Shown in pieces: positions 1 through 6,919 of a stretch of DNA of 9,935 nucleotides. Position numbers and translations under genes: made by a program. The notes below the pieces were generated by a model, which worked only from the letters and a program-made list of their open reading frames with translations, had not been told where the DNA came from and did no database searches. The DNA lies in the NCBI GenBank assembly GCA_947446335.1, contig CANFGA010000069.1, positions 1-9,935 on the forward strand, given 5' to 3'. Source of the stretch: Oxalobacteraceae bacterium (GTDB lineage Bacteria; Pseudomonadota; Gammaproteobacteria; Burkholderiales; Burkholderiaceae_D). How positions within the stretch are numbered: the stretch's first letter is position 1; every line of letters starts with the position of its first letter.

Positions 1-347
1 CACACATCGGCGTCGATGCGCTGGTCAAGTCGCTCGGCCCCAGGGCCGCGCGCATTACAGGATCGGTGGCGGCAGCGCTATGCATCTTGTACGCGTTGCT
101 GGTGGCGTTCGGCGGCTTCCAGTACGTTCAAAAAATGCACGAAGTGGGCATCTTGATGCAGGACCTGCCGGTGCCGAGCTGGATTCCGCGCGCCATCTTG
201 CCGCTTGGTTTTTTGCTGCTGGCATTTCGCCTTTGCCAGGTGCTGTATCTCTTGATGACAGGCCAGCGCGCGCAACTGCTGGGCGATGAAGCCGAAGAAG
301 CATTGAAACTGCGCGAAGATGAACCAGCGAGCGAGGTGAAGCCATGA
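1..347 (+). CDS. dctQ: TRAP transporter small permease subunit DctQ, 3' part
   Basis: This is the C-terminal part of the small membrane subunit of a tripartite ATP-independent periplasmic (TRAP) transporter. The gene begins before the window; the frame is open from base 3 and leaves 114 visible residues. The visible part opens with HIGVD followed by an arginine-rich stretch, as in DctQ proteins. Two hydrophobic segments follow, one around the ALCILYALLVAFGG stretch and one around LPLGFLLLAFRL; these fit the last two of the four helices usual in the family. The tail is acidic and cytoplasmic-like. The stop overlaps the dctM start in ATGA, so the two genes are cotranscribed and probably translationally coupled. 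In known systems DctQ pairs with DctM in the inner membrane and DctP delivers the ligand. A dctP gene is not visible and may lie upstream. The C4-dicarboxylate assignment rests mainly on dctM. Confidence 0.9.
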   Translation, partial: HIGVDALVKSLGPRAARITGSVAAALCILYALLVAFGGFQYVQKMHEVGILMQDLPVPSWIPRAILPLGFLLLAFRLCQVLYLLMTGQRAQLLGDEAEEALKLREDEPASEVKP

Positions 348-1621
348 CCATCGCCGCACTCTTTCTGTTGCTGTTTCTGTTCATGGGTCTGGGCATGCCG
401 GTCGCGGTGGCGCTCGGCTTGTCGTCGATCCTGACCATCATGGGTTTTGCCCAGGATTCGATGGCATCGCTGTCGCTGAAACTGTATGAAACCTCGGAGC
501 ATTACACGCTGCTCGCGATTCCCTTCTTCGTCCTCGGCGGCGCCTTCATGACCACCGGCGGCGTGGCGCGCCGGATGATCCGCTTTGCCAATGCCTGCAT
601 CGGTCACTTGCGCGGCGGCCTGGCGATGGCTTCGGTGCTCGCTTGCATGCTGTTTGCGGCCGTGTCCGGTTCGTCACCGGCCACCGTCGTTGCCGTGGGC
701 GCGATCGTGATCGCCGGCATGGTGAAGGCCGGTTATCCGCAGCCATTTGCCGCCGGCGTGATTTGCAATGCCGGCACGCTGGGGATTTTGATTCCGCCGT
801 CGATCGTGATGGTGGTGTATGGCGCCGCCACCGAAACGTCGGTCGGCAAGCTGTTCATGGCGGGTGTGATCCCCGGTCTCTTGCTGGGATTGATGCTGAT
901 GGTCGCCATCTATGTGCGCGCCCGCATGCTCGACTTGCCGCGCCAGCCGCGCGCAACGGCCGGTGAAGTGCTGAAATCGGGGCGCGATTCGATGTGGGGC
1001 TTGATGCTCATCGTCATCATCCTGGGCGGCATCTACGGCGGCATTTTCACGCCGACCGAAGCGGCGGCCGTGGCTGCGGTCTACGCTTTTGCCATCGCGG
1101 TATTCGTCTATCGCGACATCGGCATGAAGCAGGTGCCGAAGGTGATCCTCGACGCCGGCAAGGTCACGGTGATGCTGATGTTCATCGTCGCCAATGCGCT
1201 GCTGTTTGCGCATGTCTTGACCACCGAGCGCATTCCGCAAACGATCGCCGAAACCATCATCGGCTGGGGCATGGTGGCCTGGCAATTCTTGATCGTGGTC
1301 AACATCTTGCTCTTGATCGCCGGCATGTTCATGGAACCAACCGGCATCATCTTGATCCTGGCACCGATCCTGTTTCCGATCGCGACCCAACTGGGGATTG
1401 ATCCGGTTCACCTGGGCATCATCATGGTCGTCAATCTCGAGATCGGGATGGTGACGCCGCCGATAGGGTTGAACCTGTTCGTCACTGCCGGCATCACGAA
1501 GATGTCGATCATGCAAGTGGCGCGCGCCGCCTTGCCGTGGACCCTGGTGCTGCTGCTGTTCCTGGTGATGGTGACTTACATTCCGGCGATTGCATTGTTC
1601 TTGCCGGAGATGCTGTTTTGA
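344..1621 (+). CDS. dctM: C4-dicarboxylate TRAP transporter large permease DctM
   Basis: This is the large, channel-forming subunit of the TRAP transporter, which drives sodium-coupled uptake of dicarboxylates such as succinate, fumarate and malate in characterised homologues. The 425-residue protein has the full family length (about 425-430) and is hydrophobic throughout, with a dozen or so predicted membrane segments. Conserved family blocks are visible: ETSEHYTLLAIPFF near residues 49-62, SGSSPATVVAVGAI at 108-121, NAGTLGILIPPSIVMVVY at 142-159, FTPTEAAAVAAVY at 235-247, and EIGMVTPPIGLNLF at 366-379. The wording closely follows pseudomonad DctM as I recall it, which supports C4-dicarboxylate rather than sialic acid or ectoine transport. 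A GAGG-like ribosome site at 333-336 lies within dctQ, 7 bases before the ATG. A tandem repeat starts at the last codons and a terminator follows. Confidence 0.93.
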   Translation: MTIAALFLLLFLFMGLGMPVAVALGLSSILTIMGFAQDSMASLSLKLYETSEHYTLLAIPFFVLGGAFMTTGGVARRMIRFANACIGHLRGGLAMASVLACMLFAAVSGSSPATVVAVGAIVIAGMVKAGYPQPFAAGVICNAGTLGILIPPSIVMVVYGAATETSVGKLFMAGVIPGLLLGLMLMVAIYVRARMLDLPRQPRATAGEVLKSGRDSMWGLMLIVIILGGIYGGIFTPTEAAAVAAVYAFAIAVFVYRDIGMKQVPKVILDAGKVTVMLMFIVANALLFAHVLTTERIPQTIAETIIGWGMVAWQFLIVVNILLLIAGMFMEPTGIILILAPILFPIATQLGIDPVHLGIIMVVNLEIGMVTPPIGLNLFVTAGITKMSIMQVARAALPWTLVLLLFLVMVTYIPAIALFLPEMLF

Positions 1622-1655
1622 TCCGGTTGTTTTGATGCGGCTGTTTTGATCCCGT
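1614..1655 (+). repeat. 14-bp tandem repeat, three copies, over the dctM stop codon
   Basis: The 9-mer TGTTTTGAT occurs at 1614, 1628 and 1642, an exact 14-base period. The three units are TGTTTTGATCCGGT, TGTTTTGATGCGGC and TGTTTTGATCCCGT, so the variation is confined to the last five bases. The first copy contains the final Leu-Phe codons and the TGA stop of dctM. The others lie in the 3' untranslated region, directly before the terminator hairpin. The repeat may have arisen by slippage. No function can be assigned from sequence alone. Confidence 0.85.
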
Positions 1656-1710
1656 GATCGACCGCGTGCGCTCTTGTTCATCAGGGGCGCGCGCGGTCGA
1701 TCAGGTTTTT
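1655..1710 (+). terminator. Rho-independent terminator of the dctQM operon
   Basis: The arms GATCGACCGCGTGCGC (1656-1671) and GCGCGCGCGGTCGATC (1687-1702) pair over 16 bp with a single G-U. One more T-A pair (1655/1703) extends the stem. The loop is 15 bases and a T5 run lies at 1706-1710 after GG. The T tract lies only on the plus-strand side, so it mainly ends dctQM transcription. It sits directly beyond the stop of the convergent LysR gene, whose RNA would form the same stem without a terminal U run, so it may help there only weakly. Confidence 0.85.
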
Positions 1711-1717
1711 CGCACGG

Positions 1718-2614
1718 TCATGCCGATGGCGCGCAGCGGCAGATCAGATCGACCAATTCGCGCGTGTACAGCGGCAAATTTTGTCGCTGCTGGATGATCA
1801 CGCTGCGCTCGCGCACCGCCCACGGTTCGGTCAGTTCAACCAGCGACAGCTGCATGCTGCGGCACAGGCGCAATGCCGAGGAGTGCGGCAAGATCGCGAT
1901 CCCGACATTGGTTTCGACCATCCGGCACATCGCTTCGAAGCCGCGCACTTGAATGCGCAGTTGCAAACGCTGCCCGCTGTCGGCTGCCGCCTTGTTCAAA
2001 AAGTGCTGCAGCGTGCTGCCTTCATGTAAACCAATGTGCTGATAATCGAGCGTCTGGAGGAAACTGGTTTGCTTGTGCTTGGCCAGCGGATGGTCGGGCG
2101 CAGTCGCGAGCACCAGGCGGTCAGTGGAAAAATTGATGATTTCCAGCCCCTGTCCCTGCACCGGACCGGCGGTGATGCCGATGTCGGCCGTTCCATCTTG
2201 AATCCCGCGCACGATGTCTTGATTGAGCCGCTCTTCAAGCGCCACATTGATCTGCGGGCGCAGCCGCAGAAAATCACCCAGCACTTCGGGCATGAATTCG
2301 GTGACGGCCGTGGTGTTGGCGAAGATCCGAATATGGCCCTTGATGCCGTTGGTATATTCCTGCATGTCGCTTTTCAGATGCTCGACCTGATGCATGAATT
2401 GCTGGGCATGGGACAGCAAGGTGGCGCCAGCCGGCGACAGTTGCACCCCCTTGTGTTCTCGATACAGCAGACGCATGCCAAATCGGCTTTCCAGCTCCTT
2501 GACGCGGTTGCTGGCTGCCGCCAGCGAGATGTGCATGCGCTCGGCGCTGCGGGTGAGGCTCTTGAGCTCGGCGATATGGATGAACAAACGCAGATCGGTC
2601 AAATCAAACAGCAT
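1718..2614 (-). CDS. LysR-family transcriptional regulator
   Basis: This is a full-length LysR-type regulator of 298 residues. The N-terminal winged helix-turn-helix spans about residues 3-62 (LRLFIHIAELKSLTRSAERM, then ISLAAASNRVKELE and the wing LSPAGATLL). A linker helix follows at about 65-90, and then a periplasmic-binding-protein-like effector domain from about 93, with TADIGITAG at 142-150 and VGIAILPHSSA at 237-247. The start is supported by AAGGA 8-9 bases upstream on the minus strand (complement at 2622-2627). It is convergent with dctQM and divergent from the glutamate synthase-like gene, so by the usual LysR arrangement it probably controls that gene and itself. The effector cannot be read from the sequence. 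Regulation of the TRAP genes is less likely, because their promoter lies outside the window. Confidence 0.9.
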   Translation of the reverse strand: MLFDLTDLRLFIHIAELKSLTRSAERMHISLAAASNRVKELESRFGMRLLYREHKGVQLSPAGATLLSHAQQFMHQVEHLKSDMQEYTNGIKGHIRIFANTTAVTEFMPEVLGDFLRLRPQINVALEERLNQDIVRGIQDGTADIGITAGPVQGQGLEIINFSTDRLVLATAPDHPLAKHKQTSFLQTLDYQHIGLHEGSTLQHFLNKAAADSGQRLQLRIQVRGFEAMCRMVETNVGIAILPHSSALRLCRSMQLSLVELTEPWAVRERSVIIQQRQNLPLYTRELVDLICRCAPSA

Positions 2615-2639
2615 GGAAATATCCTTTCACGGTCGGTCG

Positions 2640-2645
2640 ATTGTA
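2640..2645 (-). promoter_or_regulatory. Candidate -10 element for the LysR gene
   Basis: On the minus strand TACAAT (5 of 6 to consensus) lies 25 bases before the LysR start codon. This leaves a short leader with the AAGGA ribosome site. No convincing -35 hexamer is found 16-18 bases further upstream, so this is a half-supported promoter. Confidence 0.3.
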
Positions 2646-2659
2646 CGCGGATGCGACTC

Positions 2660-2687
2660 TTGACCGGGTCCTTCACGATCGTGCAAT
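2660..2687 (+). promoter_or_regulatory. Candidate sigma-70 promoter toward the glutamate synthase-like gene
   Basis: TTGACC (2660-2665; 5 of 6 matches) and TGCAAT (2682-2687; 4 of 6) are separated by 16 bases and point toward the gene at 2825. A second possible -10, TAAAAT, lies at 2757-2762 but lacks a good -35. The palindrome at 2674-2683 lies between the two hexamers and overlaps the -10, a position where a bound regulator could block or modulate initiation. The call rests on motif matching alone. Confidence 0.35.
2673..2685. promoter_or_regulatory. Candidate LysR operator (palindrome CACGATCGTG in a T-N11-A box)
   Basis: CACGATCGTG at 2674-2683 is a perfect 10-bp palindrome. With the flanking T (2673) and A (2685) it fits the T-N11-A form of LysR-family recognition sites. 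It lies about 60 bp upstream of the LysR start codon, within the divergent intergenic region, where such sites are usually found. No second half-site for activation was identified with confidence. Confidence 0.4.
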
Positions 2688-2782
2688 GGCGTGCTGTCTT
2701 CGTGGCTGACAGGGTTGCATCGGTGCTGCGGAGCATGCCAAGAAGCAATAACGCGTTAAAATGAGTGAAAAATTGCCTCATC

Positions 2783-2805
2783 AGCGCCAACATTCGATCG
2801 GCGCT
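2783..2805 (+). other. Small hairpin in the leader of the glutamate synthase-like gene
   Basis: AGCGCC (2783-2788) and GGCGCT (2800-2805) can pair over 6 bp with an 11-base loop. The hairpin ends 7 bases before the AGGA ribosome site at 2813-2816. It could influence ribosome access, or it may be chance in GC-rich DNA. Confidence 0.3.
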
Positions 2806-2824
2806 TCACTTCAGGATATGAAAT

Positions 2825-4525
2825 ATGGGCAAGCTGCCATGGCGTGACTTGTTCATGCGTTGTTTTTCGCTGCGCGCTGTTCCGATGCGCTATCTGACTT
2901 TCGCGCTGGCGATCGCGATCTTCTTCGTCTCGTTTGTCGCCGCCATGCTGACGAACGCCTTGTGGCCGCTGGTGCTGCTCTCGGGTTTCTTGAGCGCGAT
3001 CGGTCTGGCTGATGTGTTGCAACGCAAACGCTCGATTTTGCGCAATTATCCGATCCTGGCTCATTTTCGCTTCCTGTTCGAAACGATCCGGCCCGAGATT
3101 CGCCAATACTTTTTGGAGAGCGACACCGATACCTATCCCTTTTCGCGCAACCAGCGTTCCTTGGTCTACCAGCGCGCCAAGAAGGTATTCGACATCCGCC
3201 CGTTCGGCACCCAGCTCGATGTCTATGCCGACGGCTATGAATGGATCAACCATTCGATCGTCCCGGTCGAGGTCAAGGGCCACGATTTCCGTATCACGAT
3301 CGGCGCCGGGCGCGCCCAGCCTTATTCGGCCAGCGTCTTCAATATTTCCGCGATGAGCTTTGGGGCGCTGTCGGCCAATGCGATCCGGGCTCTGAACCGG
3401 GGCGCCGAGATCGGCAAGTTCATGCACGATACCGGTGAAGGCAGCATCAGCCGCCACCATCTGCCCGACGATCCGTCGACCCCGGGCGGCGACCTGGTAT
3501 GGGAAATCGGCTCCGGCTATTTCGGCTGCCGCGATGACGACGGCCACTTTTCTGCAGAGCGCTTTGCCGCCACAGCCTGCTTGCCGCAAGTGAAGATGAT
3601 CGAGATCAAGCTATCCCAGGGTGCCAAGCCGGGCCACGGCGGTGTCTTGCCTGGCGCCAAGGTCACCCCTGAAATCGCCGCTGCACGCGGGGTGCCGGTC
3701 GGTGTCGATTGCGTGTCGCCGGCCGGCCATTCGGCGTTTGGCACGCCGATCGGCTTGCTCGAATTCGTCGACCAATTGCGCCGCCTGTCGGGCGGCAAGC
3801 CGACCGGCTTCAAGCTGGCGATCGGTCATCCGTGGGAATTTTTCGGGATCGTCAAGGCGATGCTGGAAACGGGGATCAAGCCCGATTTCATCGTCGTCGA
3901 TGGCGGCGAGGGTGGCACTGGCGCCGCGCCGGTCGAATTCGCCGACCATGTCGGCGTGCCGTTGCAAGAAGCGCTGCGCCTGGTGCACAACACGCTGGTG
4001 GGCACCAATTTGCGCAGCGAAATCAAGATCGGCGCTTCCGGCAAGATCATCACCGCGTTCGACGTCGCGCGCACGATCGCCTTGGGCGCCGACTGGTGCA
4101 ACTCGGCGCGCGGCTTCATGTTCGCGCTCGGCTGCATACAGTCTCAAACCTGCCACACCGGCACTTGCCCGACCGGCGTCGCGACCCAGGACCCGCTGCG
4201 CCAACGCGCTCTGGTGGTGCCGGACAAGGCCAGTCGGGTGGCCAACTTTCACCAGAACACGCTGCGCGCGCTGGCCGAATTGATCGCCGCCGCAGGTTTG
4301 CACGATCCGTCCGAATTGAAGCCGCGCCACATTGTGCGGCGCGTCTCGCCCAACAAGGTGATGCTGGCATCGGCGCTGCTGCCTTATCTGGAACCGGGGC
4401 AATTGCTGGAACCGATCCCCGAGCCGGGATCGGACCCGGCTGGGACTGGGACTGCGCCGCTGTCGGAAGTGTTTGCCACTTACTGGCCGATCTCGCGCGC
4501 CGCCTCCTTTCATCCGATCAAGTGA
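2825..4525 (+). CDS. Membrane-anchored FMN-binding glutamate synthase-domain protein
   Basis: This 566-residue protein carries the central synthase (FMN barrel) domain of glutamate synthase but has no N-terminal glutaminase domain and no C-terminal GXGXG domain. Two membrane segments are predicted at about residues 21-42 and 44-62. The barrel runs from about 150 to 480. Visible marks are SAMSFGALS at 175-183, GAKPGHGG at 266-273, the phosphate-binding loop DGGEGGTGAAP at 359-369, and cysteines 437, 443 and 448 in the C-x5-C-x4-C spacing that holds the 3Fe-4S cluster in glutamate synthases. The start is supported by AGGA 8 bases upstream. Such proteins are usually named 'FMN-binding glutamate synthase family'. 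Without an attached glutaminase the nitrogen donor is unknown, so real glutamate synthesis is not proven. The cytosolic side of the membrane is the likely site of the barrel. The divergent LysR gene is the probable regulator. Confidence 0.88.
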   Translation: MGKLPWRDLFMRCFSLRAVPMRYLTFALAIAIFFVSFVAAMLTNALWPLVLLSGFLSAIGLADVLQRKRSILRNYPILAHFRFLFETIRPEIRQYFLESDTDTYPFSRNQRSLVYQRAKKVFDIRPFGTQLDVYADGYEWINHSIVPVEVKGHDFRITIGAGRAQPYSASVFNISAMSFGALSANAIRALNRGAEIGKFMHDTGEGSISRHHLPDDPSTPGGDLVWEIGSGYFGCRDDDGHFSAERFAATACLPQVKMIEIKLSQGAKPGHGGVLPGAKVTPEIAAARGVPVGVDCVSPAGHSAFGTPIGLLEFVDQLRRLSGGKPTGFKLAIGHPWEFFGIVKAMLETGIKPDFIVVDGGEGGTGAAPVEFADHVGVPLQEALRLVHNTLVGTNLRSEIKIGASGKIITAFDVARTIALGADWCNSARGFMFALGCIQSQTCHTGTCPTGVATQDPLRQRALVVPDKASRVANFHQNTLRALAELIAAAGLHDPSELKPRHIVRRVSPNKVMLASALLPYLEPGQLLEPIPEPGSDPAGTGTAPLSEVFATYWPISRAASFHPIK

Positions 4526-4542
4526 GCGCTGCAAGCAGCGCT
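4525..4542. terminator. Hairpin directly after the glutamate synthase-like gene, doubtful terminator
   Basis: AGCGCTGC (4525-4532) and GCAGCGCT (4535-4542) are perfect inverted repeats separated by AA. The first base of the stem is the last base of the TGA stop codon. There is no T run after it on either strand, so factor-independent termination is uncertain; it may instead protect the 3' end of the mRNA. No better terminator is visible in the 106 bp between this gene and the convergent acyltransferase gene. Confidence 0.4.
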
Positions 4543-4631
4543 ATTGAGCATTGCTATCCAGCAGTTCGTTCGAATTTTGTTGATATTGGCACCGGGGTGA
4601 CGCACATTTCGACGGCATTGGCTTGCAATGT

Positions 4632-6563
4632 CTACATCGACTGGGGCCGGATCCGTGCCATCAGGTATTCCGACCCGCGCCGCGTCAAGTGTGAAACATC
4701 CCATTGCAGCATCGACGCGATATCCTGTCCGACCCGTATGACACAGCCATCGTTGTTGCATAAACTGGCATAGGGCGAGATGTACTGGACACCATGCTCG
4801 TGGCAAAACTGCCTCATCTGGGCATCCAGCAGTTGCGTCGATACGTCGAGACCGAGCCTGGTTCGGATCGGGAGTTCGGCAAAATTGACGCGAAAGCGGG
4901 CGATCACCACCGGCAGCGAGGGATTCCAGCGCGGCACCGGCCCCACCACTTCGATCTTTTGGATCCCGTTCTCCTTGAGCGCAGCCAGCGTGGCCGCCAG
5001 CTCGGCCCATCGGTAATTGCCCCACACGGCGGCGAGAATCACGCTGTCCGGACGGTCATGGATGATGCGTGCCAAGGCTGCCCGATTGAAGTCGCGGCAG
5101 GCGCTGCCCAAGCCGCTCTCGCCCGTCACCAGCGGCGGACACGCGCTGGCAGTGACGTAGCTGAACTTCGTCGTGTCGGCCAGTTGCCGGTGCAGTCCAG
5201 GGTAAAGATGGGAGGCATGTGAATCACCCCACAGAAAAACCGATGGCCCGCGCGCTTCGGCATGGTCGATGCAGCGCCCCAGTGCTGCAGAATTTTCCCC
5301 TGGTGCAAGAAAACACGGGGATGGCGCGAATCCAGCTTTCTGATTCTCGGGTTGTTCGCCATACGCAAGAATCTCCCGTTGTTCAGGCTTGAGCCGGCCG
5401 GGAAGCCCCTCGGTGAAATGCCCGACCAGGCCGAAGATGCACAAGGCGACCGATCCCGAGAGCGCGAGCGTAAAGATGCGCCTGCGATCGAAGCGATGAC
5501 GGTCACGAAACGGCAGTTCGACAAAACGCCAGGTAAGGCCGGCCAGGGCGAGCGATGTCAGGGTCAAGACTCCCAGCAGCCAAGGCGCCGGTTTGCCGGT
5601 GCTGTACAGGCGGGCAAAGGCAAAAAGAGGTTGGTGCCAAAGGTAGATGCTGTACGAGACGAGCCCGATACCCACCATCGGGCGCCATGATAGAAGGCGT
5701 CCGACCAAGGTGTCGGCGCGGGCAAAGCCGATCACCAGCGCCGCACCCACGGTGGGCGCAAGCGCATGCAAACCTGGGAAGAGGGTGGCCGGCCCATAGG
5801 CAAACATGGGCACGATGATCATCGCCAGTCCGGCCATGGAAAGCAGGTTGCGCCTGGCAAGGCCCAATGGCATGCGCGGCAGATCGTGGATGGCAGCCAT
5901 CGCCAGCAACGAGCCCAGCGCCAGTTCCCAGGCGCGGGTCGGTGCCAGATAAAAATTGCCAACCGGATGAAAATGGGCAGCCCATTCGCTAGCTACCAGC
6001 GACACGATGGCCGTGACGGCAATCATCGTTCCCAGCATGCCAGGGCCAAACCTGCGGCACGCCATCACGAGCCACGGGAACGCGATGTAATACTGCTCTT
6101 CGACGCCCAGGCTCCAGGTATGGATCAACGGCTTTTCATCGGCATCGGTCTCGAAGTAGCCATTTTTCAAGAAAAAATAGAGATTCGGTACAAACCAGGT
6201 CGCAGCGACCATGCTCTGGGCCAAGGACTTCAAGTGGTGTGGCGTCATCCACCACCATGCGAAGGGCAGGCAGGCCAGCATCACCAGAAACAACGCTGGC
6301 AAGATGCGCCGCGCCCGCCGCTCGTAAAATGCGGCGATCGAGAATCGTCCCTCGCTCTGCTCGGCCAGGATGATCGACGTGATCAGATAGCCGCTGATGA
6401 CAAAGAATACGTCGACCCCGACATAGCCGCCCGACAGCCAGGGCAGGCCGGCATGGAACAGCACGACAGGCACCACGGCCACCGCGCGCAGCCCATCGAC
6501 TTCGGCTCGATACGCAAAATCGGCAACCTGCCGCGGGGTGGACTGCGACGTGGAAATGGGCAT
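4632..6563 (-). CDS. Acyltransferase-3 / SGNH fusion protein (OafA/YrhL-like)
   Basis: This 643-residue protein joins an integral-membrane acyltransferase-3 domain (about residues 18-355, roughly ten helices) to a C-terminal SGNH-hydrolase-like domain (about 400-640). The first domain shows EVDGLRAVAVVPVVLFHAG with Arg26 and His37, FFVISGYLIT at 53-62 and WSLGVEEQYY at 150-159, all hallmarks of the family. The second shows LWGDSHASH with Ser448 as likely nucleophile, WGN at 514-516 and DVSHLT with Asp622 and His625. Homologues move acetyl or other acyl groups across the inner membrane onto O-antigen, peptidoglycan or exopolysaccharide, with the SGNH domain finishing transfer in the periplasm. 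The actual acceptor here is unknown, since no glycan genes are adjacent. A GAGAGGA ribosome site 10 bases upstream supports the start. It is convergent with the preceding gene and divergent from the small zinc-ribbon gene. Confidence 0.92.
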   Translation of the reverse strand: MPISTSQSTPRQVADFAYRAEVDGLRAVAVVPVVLFHAGLPWLSGGYVGVDVFFVISGYLITSIILAEQSEGRFSIAAFYERRARRILPALFLVMLACLPFAWWWMTPHHLKSLAQSMVAATWFVPNLYFFLKNGYFETDADEKPLIHTWSLGVEEQYYIAFPWLVMACRRFGPGMLGTMIAVTAIVSLVASEWAAHFHPVGNFYLAPTRAWELALGSLLAMAAIHDLPRMPLGLARRNLLSMAGLAMIIVPMFAYGPATLFPGLHALAPTVGAALVIGFARADTLVGRLLSWRPMVGIGLVSYSIYLWHQPLFAFARLYSTGKPAPWLLGVLTLTSLALAGLTWRFVELPFRDRHRFDRRRIFTLALSGSVALCIFGLVGHFTEGLPGRLKPEQREILAYGEQPENQKAGFAPSPCFLAPGENSAALGRCIDHAEARGPSVFLWGDSHASHLYPGLHRQLADTTKFSYVTASACPPLVTGESGLGSACRDFNRAALARIIHDRPDSVILAAVWGNYRWAELAATLAALKENGIQKIEVVGPVPRWNPSLPVVIARFRVNFAELPIRTRLGLDVSTQLLDAQMRQFCHEHGVQYISPYASLCNNDGCVIRVGQDIASMLQWDVSHLTRRGSEYLMARIRPQSM

Positions 6564-6861
6564 GAAATTGACATCCTCTCAAGTGCGTAGCCACTCCGGA
6601 TGCACCGGGTTCGAGGCCGCATTTTTTCAAATACGTCCACGATTAAACCTCTGGCGCGGCGTCATCGCCTTGCGCTTGCCGGGGTGCCGCAAGGATTCGT
6701 GCATGAATGCATCACATTGTTGTTTTTTGCAGCGGTGCTGTTCTTGAAATGCCATCATCCAGAATAAATCGGTTTGACCGCGAAAAAGCACACTCGGCTT
6801 GCAAGCTCTGTCAATCTGTAACCCCGGGCCAGTACTAGCCTTGGTTCAAAGGTTGAGTTTT

Positions 6862-6878
6862 TGTAATGCTTGTATGAT
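6862..6878 (+). promoter_or_regulatory. Possible -10 elements for the small cysteine-rich gene
   Basis: TGTAAT (6862-6867) and TATGAT (6873-6878) both resemble -10 hexamers, 42-58 bases before the start codon. The available -35-like hexamers, TTGGTT at 6841 and TTGAGT at 6853, give spacings of 15 and 14 bases, shorter than usual. The promoter is therefore uncertain. Confidence 0.25.
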
Positions 6879-6906
6879 GCTCATCAGTACCTGCTCAGCA
6901 AGAAAA

Positions 6907-6912
6907 AAGGAG
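6907..6912 (+). promoter_or_regulatory. Strong ribosome binding site of the small cysteine-rich gene
   Basis: AAGGAG follows an A-rich run and lies 7 bases before the ATG at 6920. It is one of the two best Shine-Dalgarno matches in the window (the other precedes metE). It is the main argument that the short frame behind it is a real, well-translated gene. Confidence 0.75.
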
Positions 6913-6919
6913 CCAGGAA

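Larger units (their letters stand above)
6564..6919. other. 356-bp non-coding region between divergent genes
   Basis: No convincing coding frame is seen here; the short frames lack ribosome sites and recognisable content. The region must hold the promoters of the acyltransferase gene (minus) and the small cysteine-rich gene (plus). It contains the inverted repeat CCTTGCG (6668-6674) / CGCAAGG (6688-6694) with a 13-base loop. The near-palindrome TGCATGAATGCA lies at 6700-6711. The right half is more AT-rich, with T or A runs near 6721 and 6903. On the minus strand TTTAAT (complement at 6643-6648) is a possible -10 for the acyltransferase gene, but it lacks a clear -35. Confidence 0.6.

Noticed and set aside
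674..1681. Long minus-strand open frame opposite dctM (335 codons)
   Set aside because: Its translation is rich in His, Asp, Gln and Arg with no domain, and it mirrors the hydrophobic dctM codons; it is an antisense shadow.
2036..2764. Plus-strand open frame opposite the LysR gene (242 codons)
   Set aside because: The LysR protein on the other strand has clear helix-turn-helix and effector motifs and a ribosome site; the opposite frame has none.
3611..4534. Minus-strand frame of 307 codons and plus-strand frame 3709-4773 within the GOGAT-domain gene
   Set aside because: Both are Arg/Ala-rich low-information translations inside a gene with intact FMN and Fe-S motifs.
5766..6590. Plus-strand open frame opposite the acyltransferase (274 codons)
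   Set aside because: Gln/His/Arg-rich composition without motifs, opposite a well-supported membrane protein.
6704..6748. Tiny cysteine-rich frame starting MNASHCCFLQRCCS
   Set aside because: Fourteen codons, no ribosome binding site, and it starts within a near-palindrome; chance is the simpler explanation.
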